Shown in pieces: positions 1 through 7,600 of a stretch of 33,176 nucleotides of DNA. Origin of the DNA: Bacteroidales bacterium (GTDB lineage Bacteria; Bacteroidota; Bacteroidia; Bacteroidales; PXBB01); NCBI GenBank assembly GCA_003565735.1, contig PXBB01000161.1, forward strand, positions 1 through 33,176. Direction: 5' to 3'. The notes beneath the pieces were generated by a model, which ran no database searches, was not told the origin of the DNA, and saw only the letters and a program-made list of their open reading frames with translations. A program made the translations under genes and the position numbers. The first letter of the stretch is position 1, and every line of letters starts with the position of its first letter.

Positions 1-1833
1 TGACAATTAGTTCAAGGACAAAAACACTATCACAGTTATTTACTGTCGTGAGGCTATCATAATATGTACCTGCTGTGGTATAATCATTTCCACGCCAAGT
101 GAACACATTACCATCACATATTACTTCTGTGTCTGTGAACTCATATGTTGGGTTAACTTCTAAATGCAGTACTATAATACTATCACAGTTATTAACACTG
201 GTTAAGTAGTTATAGTACGTACCGGCAACGGTGTAGTCATTACCTTCCCATGTGTAAATATCACCATCACAAATGGTTGCATAATGGACATCTTCATACG
301 TTGGGTTCACTTCTAAATGCAGTACAAATACACTATCGCAATTGTTTGCTGTTAGTAAGTTATCGTAATAGGTACCAGCAACTGAATAGTCATTGCCTCT
401 CCATGTGTAAATATCACCATCACAAATGGTTGCATAGTGATCAAATTCGTAAGTTGGATTGACTTCCAGGTGTAGTACTAAAGTACTGTCACAGTTATTA
501 ACAGTAGTTAAGTAGTTATAGTACGTACCGGCAACGGTGTAGTCATTATTTTCCCATGTATAAATATCACCATCACAAATGCTTGCATAATGTACAAATT
601 CATAAGTTGGGTTGACTTCTAAGTGTAGCACAATTATGCTATCGCAGTTATTAACAGTAGTTAAATGGTTATAGTATGTACCGGCAACAGTATAATCATT
701 ACCTTCCCATGTGTAAATATCACCATCACAAATGGTTGCATAATGGACATCTTCATAAGTTGGATTGACTTCTAAATGCAGTACATATACGCTATCACAG
801 TTATTTACTGTTAGTAAGCTATCGTAATAAGTTCCGGCAACAGTTAAGTCATTACCTCTCCAAGTGTATATATCACCATCACAAATGGTTGCATAATCTA
901 CAAATTCGAAAGTGTGATTAACTTCTAAGTAAAGCACATAAATGCTATCACAACCTTCGACAGACTGGAAGATGTAGTCGTGTCTGCCGGGTAAGATGTA
1001 ATTCTTTCCTCTCCAGTTGTAGCTTTGACCTTCACATATAGCTGCATATGTAACGAATTTATAATCAAGAACCTCAAGGTTAAGGACAAAAACACTATCA
1101 CAACCGGCTGGTGAAAGCAGGCTGTCGTAGTAAGTACCTTCGATAGTATAATCGTTTCCTCTCCATGTATGTGTTTCTCCTGCACAAATAGTAGCATTTT
1201 CAATAAATTCATGCACAGGGTTAACTGTTAGCTCTAGTACATATATACTATCGCAACCTTCTAAAGTTGAGTAGTTATCGTAGTATGTCCCAGTAGCAGT
1301 ATAATCCTGGCCTCTCCATGTATATACCTCGCCATAGCATATTTCTTGGGTTTCAATATACTCATATGAAGGATTAACTGTTAGCTCAAGTACATAAACA
1401 CTATCGCAACCTGCTGCAGTTGTAAAACTCTCATAGTAAGTTCCTGCTGTATTATAATTATTTCCACGCCAAGGATGCGTTTGGTTGCTACAAATAGTTG
1501 CATTTTCAATAAATTCATACACAGGGTTAACTGTTAGCTCAAGCACGTAAACACTATCGCAACCTGCTGTTGTTGTATAGCTGTCATAGTATGTACCTGT
1601 TACGGTATAATCAACACCTCTCCAAGTATGTACTTCTCCTTCGCACATGATATGCGTTTCTACATACTCATACACAGGATTGACGATTAACTCAAGCACA
1701 TAAACACTATCACAACCGCTTAAAGTAAGTAGGCTATCGTAGTATGTTCCGGCCGTAGTATAATCATTGCCTCGCCATGTATAAATATCCCCATCACATA
1801 TATCTGCACTATGTAAGAATTCATATTTAGGGT
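1..1833 (-). repeat. Coding tandem repeat, 12 modules of 150-153 bp
   Basis: Modules 4 to 15 of the giant protein lie head to tail. The motif equivalent to tcaccatcac recurs at 261, 414, 567, 720, 873 and 1026, exactly 153 bp apart, and then at 150-153 bp spacing with lower similarity. Five modules (roughly 160-925) are close to identical at DNA level, which points to recent duplication or gene conversion, while modules at 925-1833 have diverged. Confidence 0.92.
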
Positions 1834-3406
1834 TAACAGTAATATCAAATGTACATTGATTTGGACAGCCATTGGCACCAGTAAATTCGTAAGTAATTGT
1901 ATGTGTACCTGGACCGGCTAAATTGGGGTCAAAGCTGTATTCTCCGATATTCGCATCTACAATTACAACACCAGCACCGCTAAAAGTACTGTTATCATCA
2001 ACTGAAGGAGGATTTACTCCAGGGAGTGTATTTAATGAGATGGAGCTGCCGTTTTGGCAAACTTCAAAATCACTTGGGCAACTAACAGTTGGTATGGGAT
2101 TTACCTGAAGGTATAAAACATAAGTGCTGTCACAACCTTTGGTAGTTGTCAGATAATGAAAATATTTTCCTGTTGTTGTATAATCGTTATCTCTCCAGTG
2201 AAAAACCTGTCCTTGACAAATCGTATCGTGTTGAGGGAACCAATAAGTAGGATTTGTTTGTAAATTAAGGACATAAACGCTGTCACAACCATTGGTTGTT
2301 TGGTAGCTGTCATAATAAGTCCCGGGCGTATAGTATTCGTTGCCACGCCACACCAATGTGTCGTTATCACAAATCGTAATATCATCTACAAACTCATAGG
2401 AAGGGTTAACGTATAAAATGAGTTCATAAACACTATCACAGCCGTTTACAGTAAGCAGACTGTCGTAATATGTTCCGGCTGTTGTATAATCATTACCGTG
2501 CCAGGTATATATATCACCATCACAAATAGTATAACTTTCAGTTTCAAAAAAGTCGTCACATTCTGTTGTGAAGGTTTTAGGTCCAGACCAGGGGCTTGTT
2601 ACAGAACCACCCCACGTTACATATTCAGTGCCGCATACTGCGCGTACGTAGTAGTCGTAAGAAGTATTAGGCGTTAAGCCACCATGCGTGTAAGGATTGT
2701 CCGTTTTTTCGGATTTTGTGGGTGTGTGTGTTTGGGTAAAACCTTCTGTGCCAAGTTCTATATCCCATACAGACTCAGTACTGCCAAGTTTCCAGCCCAA
2801 ATCAGCTGAAGTTTTTCTGATATTGGCAAGAAAAAGAGAATCAGGTGCTAAACAAGGGTTCCCCTCAGTTACACTGATACTGTTAATATGCCAGGCGTTG
2901 ATGTTTTCAATGTCGCCATCAACCAGCCATGATATTCGAAAAGTTTGACCTGCAAAAGAAGAAATGTCTAAAACTATTTCTTCGGCAGGGATACTGGCCG
3001 TCGGTGAAAATGACCATACGGTTTGCTGTGTAGCAAAATTATCTGTTGAAACTACAACCGCAACATCGTAAGGAGTATCGAAGTGACTAAGGTAATGTTT
3101 AAATTTCAAATACAATGTTGTTGCAGAGGTCGCATCAATAGAAGGTGTTCTGATGCCAATTTCGCCAATTCCCGAGGGTAAATAATGAGCCCTCATTTCG
3201 GGAGCTGTTCCGCCGGCAAAGTTTGAATTCTGAACACTCCAGTTAGCATGTGTGGCATCCCAACAATTTGGAATATCACCTACACTAACACCCGTAAAGT
3301 CTTCATAGTAAGGCAGTGGGTATGCCGTACATTGAGATTTCGACTCTTGCGTTGACAGCATAAAAATAAATGCCATCAATGCAACTAATAGTGTTTTTGT
3401 TTTCAT
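1..3406 (-). CDS. Giant secreted repeat protein (adhesin-like), N-terminal part; continues beyond left edge
   Basis: Reading the minus strand from ATG 3404-3406, the frame stays open for 1135 codons to the window edge, so the gene is partial at its 3' end. Residues 1-25 form a signal peptide (MKTKTLLVALMAFIFML, followed by a polar stretch). Residues about 26-182 resemble the MAM-like choice-of-anchor J / cleaved-adhesin domains of Bacteroidetes surface proteins (PYYEDF near the start, NCWDA). Residues about 184-283 look like fibronectin type III (TSADLGW, TPNTSYDYYVRAVCG). From residue about 286 there are 15 modules of roughly 51 residues with the pattern ICDGDIYTWRGNDYT, then AGTYYDSLLTVNGCDSVYVL, then LxVNPxYEF. 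A different Ig-like region (residues about 436-525) sits between modules 3 and 4. Each module has one early and one late Cys, suggesting an internal disulfide. Such proteins are usually exported by T9SS; the expected C-terminal sorting domain would lie outside the window. A surface adhesion or gliding role is inference. Confidence 0.88.
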   Translation of the reverse strand, partial: MKTKTLLVALMAFIFMLSTQESKSQCTAYPLPYYEDFTGVSVGDIPNCWDATHANWSVQNSNFAGGTAPEMRAHYLPSGIGEIGIRTPSIDATSATTLYLKFKHYLSHFDTPYDVAVVVSTDNFATQQTVWSFSPTASIPAEEIVLDISSFAGQTFRISWLVDGDIENINAWHINSISVTEGNPCLAPDSLFLANIRKTSADLGWKLGSTESVWDIELGTEGFTQTHTPTKSEKTDNPYTHGGLTPNTSYDYYVRAVCGTEYVTWGGSVTSPWSGPKTFTTECDDFFETESYTICDGDIYTWHGNDYTTAGTYYDSLLTVNGCDSVYELILYVNPSYEFVDDITICDNDTLVWRGNEYYTPGTYYDSYQTTNGCDSVYVLNLQTNPTYWFPQHDTICQGQVFHWRDNDYTTTGKYFHYLTTTKGCDSTYVLYLQVNPIPTVSCPSDFEVCQNGSSISLNTLPGVNPPSVDDNSTFSGAGVVIVDANIGEYSFDPNLAGPGTHTITYEFTGANGCPNQCTFDITVNPKYEFLHSADICDGDIYTWRGNDYTTAGTYYDSLLTLSGCDSVYVLELIVNPVYEYVETHIMCEGEVHTWRGVDYTVTGTYYDSYTTTAGCDSVYVLELTVNPVYEFIENATICSNQTHPWRGNNYNTAGTYYESFTTAAGCDSVYVLELTVNPSYEYIETQEICYGEVYTWRGQDYTATGTYYDNYSTLEGCDSIYVLELTVNPVHEFIENATICAGETHTWRGNDYTIEGTYYDSLLSPAGCDSVFVLNLEVLDYKFVTYAAICEGQSYNWRGKNYILPGRHDYIFQSVEGCDSIYVLYLEVNHTFEFVDYATICDGDIYTWRGNDLTVAGTYYDSLLTVNNCDSVYVLHLEVNPTYEDVHYATICDGDIYTWEGNDYTVAGTYYNHLTTVNNCDSIIVLHLEVNPTYEFVHYASICDGDIYTWENNDYTVAGTYYNYLTTVNNCDSTLVLHLEVNPTYEFDHYATICDGDIYTWRGNDYSVAGTYYDNLLTANNCDSVFVLHLEVNPTYEDVHYATICDGDIYTWEGNDYTVAGTYYNYLTSVNNCDSIIVLHLEVNPTYEFTDTEVICDGNVFTWRGNDYTTAGTYYDSLTTVNNCDSVFVLELIV
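2105..2570 (-). repeat. Coding tandem repeat, first 3 diverged modules
   Basis: Three copies of the same 51-residue module (starting ICDGDIYTWHG, ICDNDTLVWRG and ICQGQVFHWRD) precede the Ig-like region. They keep the two Cys, the Trp and the YY/GCDS core but differ much more in DNA than the array at 160-925. Confidence 0.85.
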
Positions 3407-3632
3407 AAAAAATAATTTAAGTTAATACTCATTTGTTTTGTTGTTACTTTTTTTAATTTTTGAATAAGATGTTTTTTGTTTTTTTGTTTTTTTGTTTTAA
3501 ATAAGGTTAATAATAAAAATTTTGTTGTACAAACGAAATAGTAAAATAAAGTTCGTCACTCTATTAAGTTGATTTCCATAATTTTAAAAAAGATATTGTA
3601 AACACAACACATCATTTTCGCTTATATCTTGG

Positions 3633-3640
3633 CAAAATTA
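3633..3640 (-). promoter_or_regulatory. Bacteroidetes -7 promoter element, giant repeat gene
   Basis: The minus strand reads TAATTTTG, matching TAnnTTTG. It lies about 227 nt upstream of ATG 3406, implying a long 5' UTR that includes the T-rich tract at 3446-3500. No clear -33 TTTG is seen, so the call is moderate. Confidence 0.5.
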
Positions 3641-3868
3641 CACATTTTTTAAAAGGGAAAATAAAAAAAATGTTAAATTTTTTTAAGTGCATTTTTGGAT
3701 TCAGCTAATAATTGATAATAAAGAAACAGCTATTATGTGTACATAGCGCTTTAGAAACGCACTTTTAAAGATAGCGAAAAGTAGTTTATGTTAGCTTCAA
3801 AAAAGAGAAATCTTTCAAGAATTTTCTTGTTGCCTGTTTCTTATTCTAAAAACAGATTTTTATATATA

Positions 3869-3933
3869 ACCTTAAATCCGCAAATAATTTGCTGCTACAT
3901 GTCTGAATTGTACATCATATGCGGATTTAAGGT
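3869..3933. repeat. Perfect 14-bp inverted repeat with 37-nt spacer
   Basis: ACCTTAAATCCGCA at 3869-3882 is the exact reverse complement of TGCGGATTTAAGGT at 3920-3933. It begins 57 nt downstream of the rubrerythrin stop codon. It could be a long-loop transcript end, a protein-binding site, or a relic of a small mobile repeat. There is no U-tract of a standard terminator immediately after it on the minus strand. Confidence 0.75.
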
Positions 3934-3989
3934 ATAAGCTTTATGCTATATGCTAATTAATGCTTGTTCTTTTTGTAAATAATGGCATG

Positions 3990-4568
3990 TTAATAGTTTT
4001 CTGCCCGAATTTGCATATGAGCCTTAGGGTGAATGCATGCAGGGCACATTTCCAAAGCTTTGGCCGATTCGTAAACATAGCCACAGTTAACACATTCCCA
4101 CAATACTTTCTCTTCTTTTATAAATACACTATTATTTTTTAGATTTTCCAGAAGTTTTAAATACCTTTTTTCATGTTCCAATTCTACTTTGGCTATTGAT
4201 TTAAAGGCCGTAGCAACATCTTTAAAACCTTCTTCGTAAGCAATTTTTGCAAATTCAGGATAAAGCATTGTCCATTCTTCATTTTCGCCTTCTGCTGCTA
4301 CTTTTAAGTTTTCTTCGGTTGTTCCGATAACACCGGCAGGATATGAAGCACTAATCTCAAGCATACCTCCTTCTAGAAATTTAAAAAAACGTTTAGCATG
4401 TTCCTTTTCCTGACGGGCAGTTTCTTCAAAAATATTTGCAATTTGCACGTAACCCTCTTTTCGAGCAACTTTTGCGAAAAATTCATACCTGTTTCTAGCT
4501 TGTGATTCACCTGCAAATGACTTTAGTAAATTTTGTTCTGTCTTTGTTCCTTTTAAAGTTTTTTTCAT
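3990..4568 (-). CDS. rbr: Rubrerythrin
   Basis: A 192-residue protein of the usual rubrerythrin size, a cytoplasmic peroxidase that reduces hydrogen peroxide in anaerobes. Residues 1 to about 145 form the diiron four-helix bundle, with the paired carboxylate/His motifs visible as ETARQEKEHAKRF and KVELEHEKRY. The C-terminal rubredoxin-like site uses C159, C162 (CVNCGY) and C175, C178 (CPAC). It starts 23 nt after the stop of the upstream Hrb-like gene on the same strand, so the two are probably one operon. The rubredoxin domain of that neighbour could be its electron donor; this pairing is inference, while the family assignment is firm. Confidence 0.97.
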   Translation of the reverse strand: MKKTLKGTKTEQNLLKSFAGESQARNRYEFFAKVARKEGYVQIANIFEETARQEKEHAKRFFKFLEGGMLEISASYPAGVIGTTEENLKVAAEGENEEWTMLYPEFAKIAYEEGFKDVATAFKSIAKVELEHEKRYLKLLENLKNNSVFIKEEKVLWECVNCGYVYESAKALEMCPACIHPKAHMQIRAENY

Positions 4569-4591
4569 AGTAATAAATTAAAGTTAATATT

Positions 4592-5281
4592 TTAAATTTT
4601 CAAAGCAATAAACTCTTCCTTTCCCACACTACATACCGGACACTCCCAGCTGTTTGGGAGGGTCTCAAAAAGTTGATCCGCACTTTCTTCAAAAATATAA
4701 CCGCACACTTTGCATTTGTACTTTTGATATGTATTTTTACCCTCAGTATTGGCTTTCTGACTAATCAGGCTTGACTCAATATATGTTGGGGCATTCTTTG
4801 GTGCAAAGCCTTTACGCACATTTCTGTAGTAATCATATGTCATGGGATTTTTATCACTTTTAGTTTTTTTAGCTGACATAAGTGCACCAATAAAGATGTA
4901 ATGTGTTCCTACATCATACTCCTGTATGAGTTTACACTCCATATAAGCTAAGCAGTCCTCGGTAATTATCGGTATGTCATTATGCCCATTGATATATTCA
5001 CGATTATTGAATTTATTAACATTTAGGCCACTTTTATAACCGAAAATGTTTATTAACTCCATTGAAGCTTCTTGATGAAGCACAGAGAAGGCAAAGGCTC
5101 CACTACGTTTTATAATTTCAGCAGTATAATTATCCTTATTACAACAAACAGCAAAACATGGCGGATCTGCTGTAACCTGGAATAAAGCATTGGCCACAAA
5201 ACCATTAGCTTCTTTTTTATCGCCACTGCTCACAATATATAAACCATAAGAGAGTGAGAATAATGCACTGAAATCAATCAT
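4592..5281 (-). CDS. hrb: Flavin reductase-rubredoxin fusion (high-molecular-weight rubredoxin, Hrb-like)
   Basis: A 229-residue protein with two domains. Residues 1 to about 165 match the FMN-binding flavin reductase-like (split-barrel) family (GLYIVSSGDKKEANGFVANA near the start, PPCFAVCC). Residues about 186-229 are a rubredoxin with C190, C193, C214 and C217 (CKVCGY ... CPVC). Proteins of this architecture in anaerobes (Hrb of Moorella) pass electrons from NAD(P)H to flavodiiron proteins or rubrerythrins for oxygen and NO removal. It heads a minus-strand pair with rubrerythrin. The start is ATG 5281, 33 nt downstream of a TAnnTTTG element. No flavodiiron protein gene is in the window, so the terminal acceptor is probably rubrerythrin or encoded elsewhere. 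Confidence 0.9.
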   Translation of the reverse strand: MIDFSALFSLSYGLYIVSSGDKKEANGFVANALFQVTADPPCFAVCCNKDNYTAEIIKRSGAFAFSVLHQEASMELINIFGYKSGLNVNKFNNREYINGHNDIPIITEDCLAYMECKLIQEYDVGTHYIFIGALMSAKKTKSDKNPMTYDYYRNVRKGFAPKNAPTYIESSLISQKANTEGKNTYQKYKCKVCGYIFEESADQLFETLPNSWECPVCSVGKEEFIALKI

Positions 5282-5313
5282 ATGTCAAATTTTTATTTTG
5301 CATTTATTTGTTG

Positions 5314-5321
5314 CAAATATA
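5314..5321 (-). promoter_or_regulatory. -7 promoter element of hrb-rbr
   Basis: The minus strand reads TATATTTG, 32 nt upstream of the hrb ATG. It matches the TAnnTTTG consensus of the Bacteroidetes primary sigma factor. Confidence 0.65.
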
Positions 5322-5497
5322 ATTTTTTTTGGATATAAACGATTAGCTGTTTCAATTAAAATCGCTCATGTTTGGACTTCCCCTATCTGATATGCACTTC
5401 AGATCTTCGATACCCAAACCGCTTGCGAATTTAAAATGATTCAAAGGCCATAAATAGTTAAGCAAATTATTTATTGTAAATATTTCATAAAAAATAT

Positions 5498-5505
5498 TAT
5501 TTTTG
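5498..5505 (+). promoter_or_regulatory. -7 promoter element of the LytTR regulator gene
   Basis: TATTTTTG matches TAnnTTTG and ends 38 nt before ATG 5544. A TTG at 5474-5476 lies at -33-like spacing (21 nt). Confidence 0.7.
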
Positions 5506-5543
5506 CATTAAAAAGCATCTAATTTTGTCCTATTTTTTAATAA

Positions 5544-6311
5544 ATGATAAAAGTAGCAGTCATAGAAGATGACAAGGCAACATCAAAACTCTTAATTAAA
5601 TTATTATGTGATATTGATGGTATTGATTTGGTGGGCAATGCTTTTAATGGGCAATCTGCTGTAGATTTAATATGCCATAAAAAGCCAGAACTTGTTTTTT
5701 TTGATATAGAGTTGCCTGATAAAAACAGCTTTGAAGTACTGGAAGATCTCAGTAATAAAGGTGTTAATTTTTCATGTGTTTTTATTTCGTCGCATAAACA
5801 TTATGCTATAAAAGCCATTAAAGTAAGCGCATTGGACTATATACTTAAACCCTTTACGAAAGATGATTTGAAATTTGCCATTAAAAAATATCATGACAAT
5901 AAAAACCTAATGGTAAAGAAATTTACTTCAGCACCACCTACAAATCAAGACGAATATGCTAATCAGGCACCCCATTTTGTTTTGACCAGTTCGAAAAAGT
6001 ATAAATTTTTACGACCGGAAGCCATCATTTATTGTAGTTCAAAAAATTATTCTACTCAGGTATATTTCACTTCAGGCGAATCCATGCTTATAACCAAAAC
6101 GCTTAAAGAATTCGAAAATATTTTGGGTGCCTATGGTTTTTTACGTATTCATAATTCGCACCTTATTAATTCAGTACATATTAAAAGCATTAACCGTTCT
6201 TCAAAAGGAAGTGCTTCTGTTGTTTTAAGCGGTGAAGTTGAATTGCCGGTATCCAGAAGGCGAAAGGAAATACTATTAGACTATTTGAAACAATCAAAAA
6301 TTCCTTTATAA
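5544..6311 (+). CDS. LytTR-family two-component response regulator
   Basis: 255 residues: an N-terminal receiver domain (about 1-120) and a C-terminal LytTR DNA-binding domain (about 146-252). The receiver has the acidic pocket E8-D9-D10, phospho-acceptor D54 (VFFDIELPD), Ser82/83 and K102 (ILKPF). The LytTR part shows the expected [12 protein letters not shown] start and [11 protein letters not shown] core. It is a cytoplasmic transcription regulator activated by a histidine kinase, but no kinase gene adjoins it, so it is an orphan here. The tat genes follow 55 nt later under their own promoter. Its targets cannot be told from the sequence. Confidence 0.95.
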   Translation: MIKVAVIEDDKATSKLLIKLLCDIDGIDLVGNAFNGQSAVDLICHKKPELVFFDIELPDKNSFEVLEDLSNKGVNFSCVFISSHKHYAIKAIKVSALDYILKPFTKDDLKFAIKKYHDNKNLMVKKFTSAPPTNQDEYANQAPHFVLTSSKKYKFLRPEAIIYCSSKNYSTQVYFTSGESMLITKTLKEFENILGAYGFLRIHNSHLINSVHIKSINRSSKGSASVVLSGEVELPVSRRRKEILLDYLKQSKIPL

Positions 6312-6334
6312 TAAATTTTGTTCCAAAGATTTAT

Positions 6335-6342
6335 TATTTTTG
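6335..6342 (+). promoter_or_regulatory. -7 promoter element of tatA-tatC
   Basis: TATTTTTG matches TAnnTTTG, 24 nt before ATG 6367. It overlaps the in-frame TTG at 6340-6342, which argues that this TTG is promoter and not a start codon. Confidence 0.7.
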
Positions 6343-6366
6343 CATAAAACCTTAACAATTACGAAA

Positions 6367-6588
6367 ATGCATAACTTAATCCTTGCCATGATTGGCACAA
6401 CAGAAATAGTCATCATTCTTATTATTGTTCTTTTACTTTTTGGTGGCAGAAAAATTCCTGAGTTAATGCGTGGTTTAGGACGCGGTATTAAAGAGTTCAA
6501 GGATGCCTCAAAAGGAATAACAGATGAGGAAGAGGACAGCGGTAACGACAAGAATAACACATCCAAGAACCATAAAGATAATCTTTGA
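6367..6588 (+). CDS. tatA: Sec-independent protein translocase TatA
   Basis: A 73-residue protein with one N-terminal membrane helix (about residues 7-24, rich in Ile/Val/Leu), the [20 protein letters not shown] hinge plus amphipathic helix typical of TatA/E, and a charged, disordered tail. TatA oligomerises to form the translocation pathway for folded proteins across the inner membrane. I chose ATG 6367 because the upstream in-frame TTG at 6340 lies inside the promoter -7 element. tatC starts directly after the stop codon, so the two are translated from one mRNA. No tatB is seen nearby, as is usual for minimal TatA-TatC systems. Confidence 0.95.
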   Translation: MHNLILAMIGTTEIVIILIIVLLLFGGRKIPELMRGLGRGIKEFKDASKGITDEEEDSGNDKNNTSKNHKDNL

Positions 6589-6590
6589 TA

Positions 6591-7448
6591 ATGGCCTCTG
6601 ATACAAGAGAATTACCGCCAAAGAAAAATGAGACTCCCTTGCTTATGTCATTTGGCGACCATCTGGAAGAGTTGCGTCGCTATATCATTAGAATTATAGC
6701 GGTTCTTTTTGTTGCATTTATAATACTTTTTATTAATAAGGAAATCCTTTTCGGGCACATCATTCTCGCACCCAAAGAAAGCACTTTTTTAACGAATAGT
6801 TTTATGTGCCAAATAGCACAAAAATTGGATGTTAGTGCCCTTTGCATTAATAAGAACGAACTTCAGCTTATAAATATTCAATTGGCCGGCCAGTTTACGG
6901 CACATATACTTGTCGCTTTAATAGGGGCTATAATACTTGCTTTTCCATTTATTTTGTGGCAATTATGGCTTTTCGTAAAACCCGGCCTGTATGCACGTGA
7001 AATACAAAAGTTTAAACGTTTTATCGGCGTAAGTTCTGTTCTTTTTTTTACAGGTGTTTTTTTTGCATACTTTATCATTGTTCCTTTAGCAATCAACTTT
7101 CTAGGGAATTATAAGGTGGATGAAAGTGTGGTTAATACCATATCGCTCATGTCATTTATTACCAGTGTTTCTTTAATTACATTAGCCATGGGTATTGTTT
7201 TTCAAATGCCTGTTATGGTTTACTTTTTTACAAAAATTGGTTGGTTAAGCCCTGAATTGATGCAAAAAAATCGCAAAATAGTATTTATTATACTTCTCAT
7301 TCTATCAGCCATTATTACACCCCCGGATGTTTTCAGTCAACTACTTGTTGTTTTTCCTCTTTATTTGCTTTTTGAAATAAGCATTATTATTAGTAAAAAA
7401 CACGCTAATTACGCAACTAAGACTAAACATCCTGAGGAGCTTGTTTAA
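6591..7448 (+). CDS. tatC: Sec-independent protein translocase TatC
   Basis: A 285-residue, multi-spanning inner-membrane protein that recognises twin-arginine signal peptides. The conserved N-terminal MSFGDHLEELRR motif precedes the first membrane helix. The later FPFILWQLWLFVKPGLYARE and the helix ending ITPPDVFSQ are classic TatC landmarks; five to six hydrophobic helices are visible. The start is ATG 6591, two bases past the tatA stop (6586-6588). A TTG two codons earlier (6585) overlaps that stop and is a less likely start. The insertion between helices 1 and 2 (around residues 60-90) contains two Cys and is somewhat longer than in E. coli TatC. Confidence 0.96.
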   Translation: MASDTRELPPKKNETPLLMSFGDHLEELRRYIIRIIAVLFVAFIILFINKEILFGHIILAPKESTFLTNSFMCQIAQKLDVSALCINKNELQLINIQLAGQFTAHILVALIGAIILAFPFILWQLWLFVKPGLYAREIQKFKRFIGVSSVLFFTGVFFAYFIIVPLAINFLGNYKVDESVVNTISLMSFITSVSLITLAMGIVFQMPVMVYFFTKIGWLSPELMQKNRKIVFIILLILSAIITPPDVFSQLLVVFPLYLLFEISIIISKKHANYATKTKHPEELV

Positions 7449-7600
7449 GCCGGATGTGAATTTTTTTTTAAGTATGATGAGACCCTGTAATAATACCACC
7501 TGCTTATTGCTGAAAATTTTACGGGTCAGGAATTTTCCTGCAAAGGTTCTTTTCAAAGATGCTAAATTTTCATGAGGAATTCGGGTGTATGTAAAAAAGT

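Larger units (their letters stand above)
3407..3989. other. 583-nt intergenic region, no gene seen
   Basis: Very AT-rich spacer between two minus-strand genes. It holds the putative promoter at 3633-3640, a poly-T/TTTTTTG tract (3446-3500) and a perfect 14-bp inverted repeat (3869-3933). I see no credible coding frame or tRNA. Confidence 0.7.

Noticed and set aside
250-462. Plus-strand open frame with internal repeat (MCKYHHHKWLH twice)
   Set aside because: It is the antisense shadow of two 153-bp modules of the minus-strand giant gene; the repetition is inherited from the modules.
1-1833. Regularly spaced repeats that might suggest a CRISPR or satellite array
   Set aside because: The period is 150-153 bp, divisible by three, with an open reading frame throughout and protein-level conservation; there is no short repeat-spacer pattern.
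6340-6366. TTG start extending TatA by nine residues
   Set aside because: The TTG is the end of the TATTTTTG -7 element, and the extra residues are not typical of TatA; ATG 6367 fits better.
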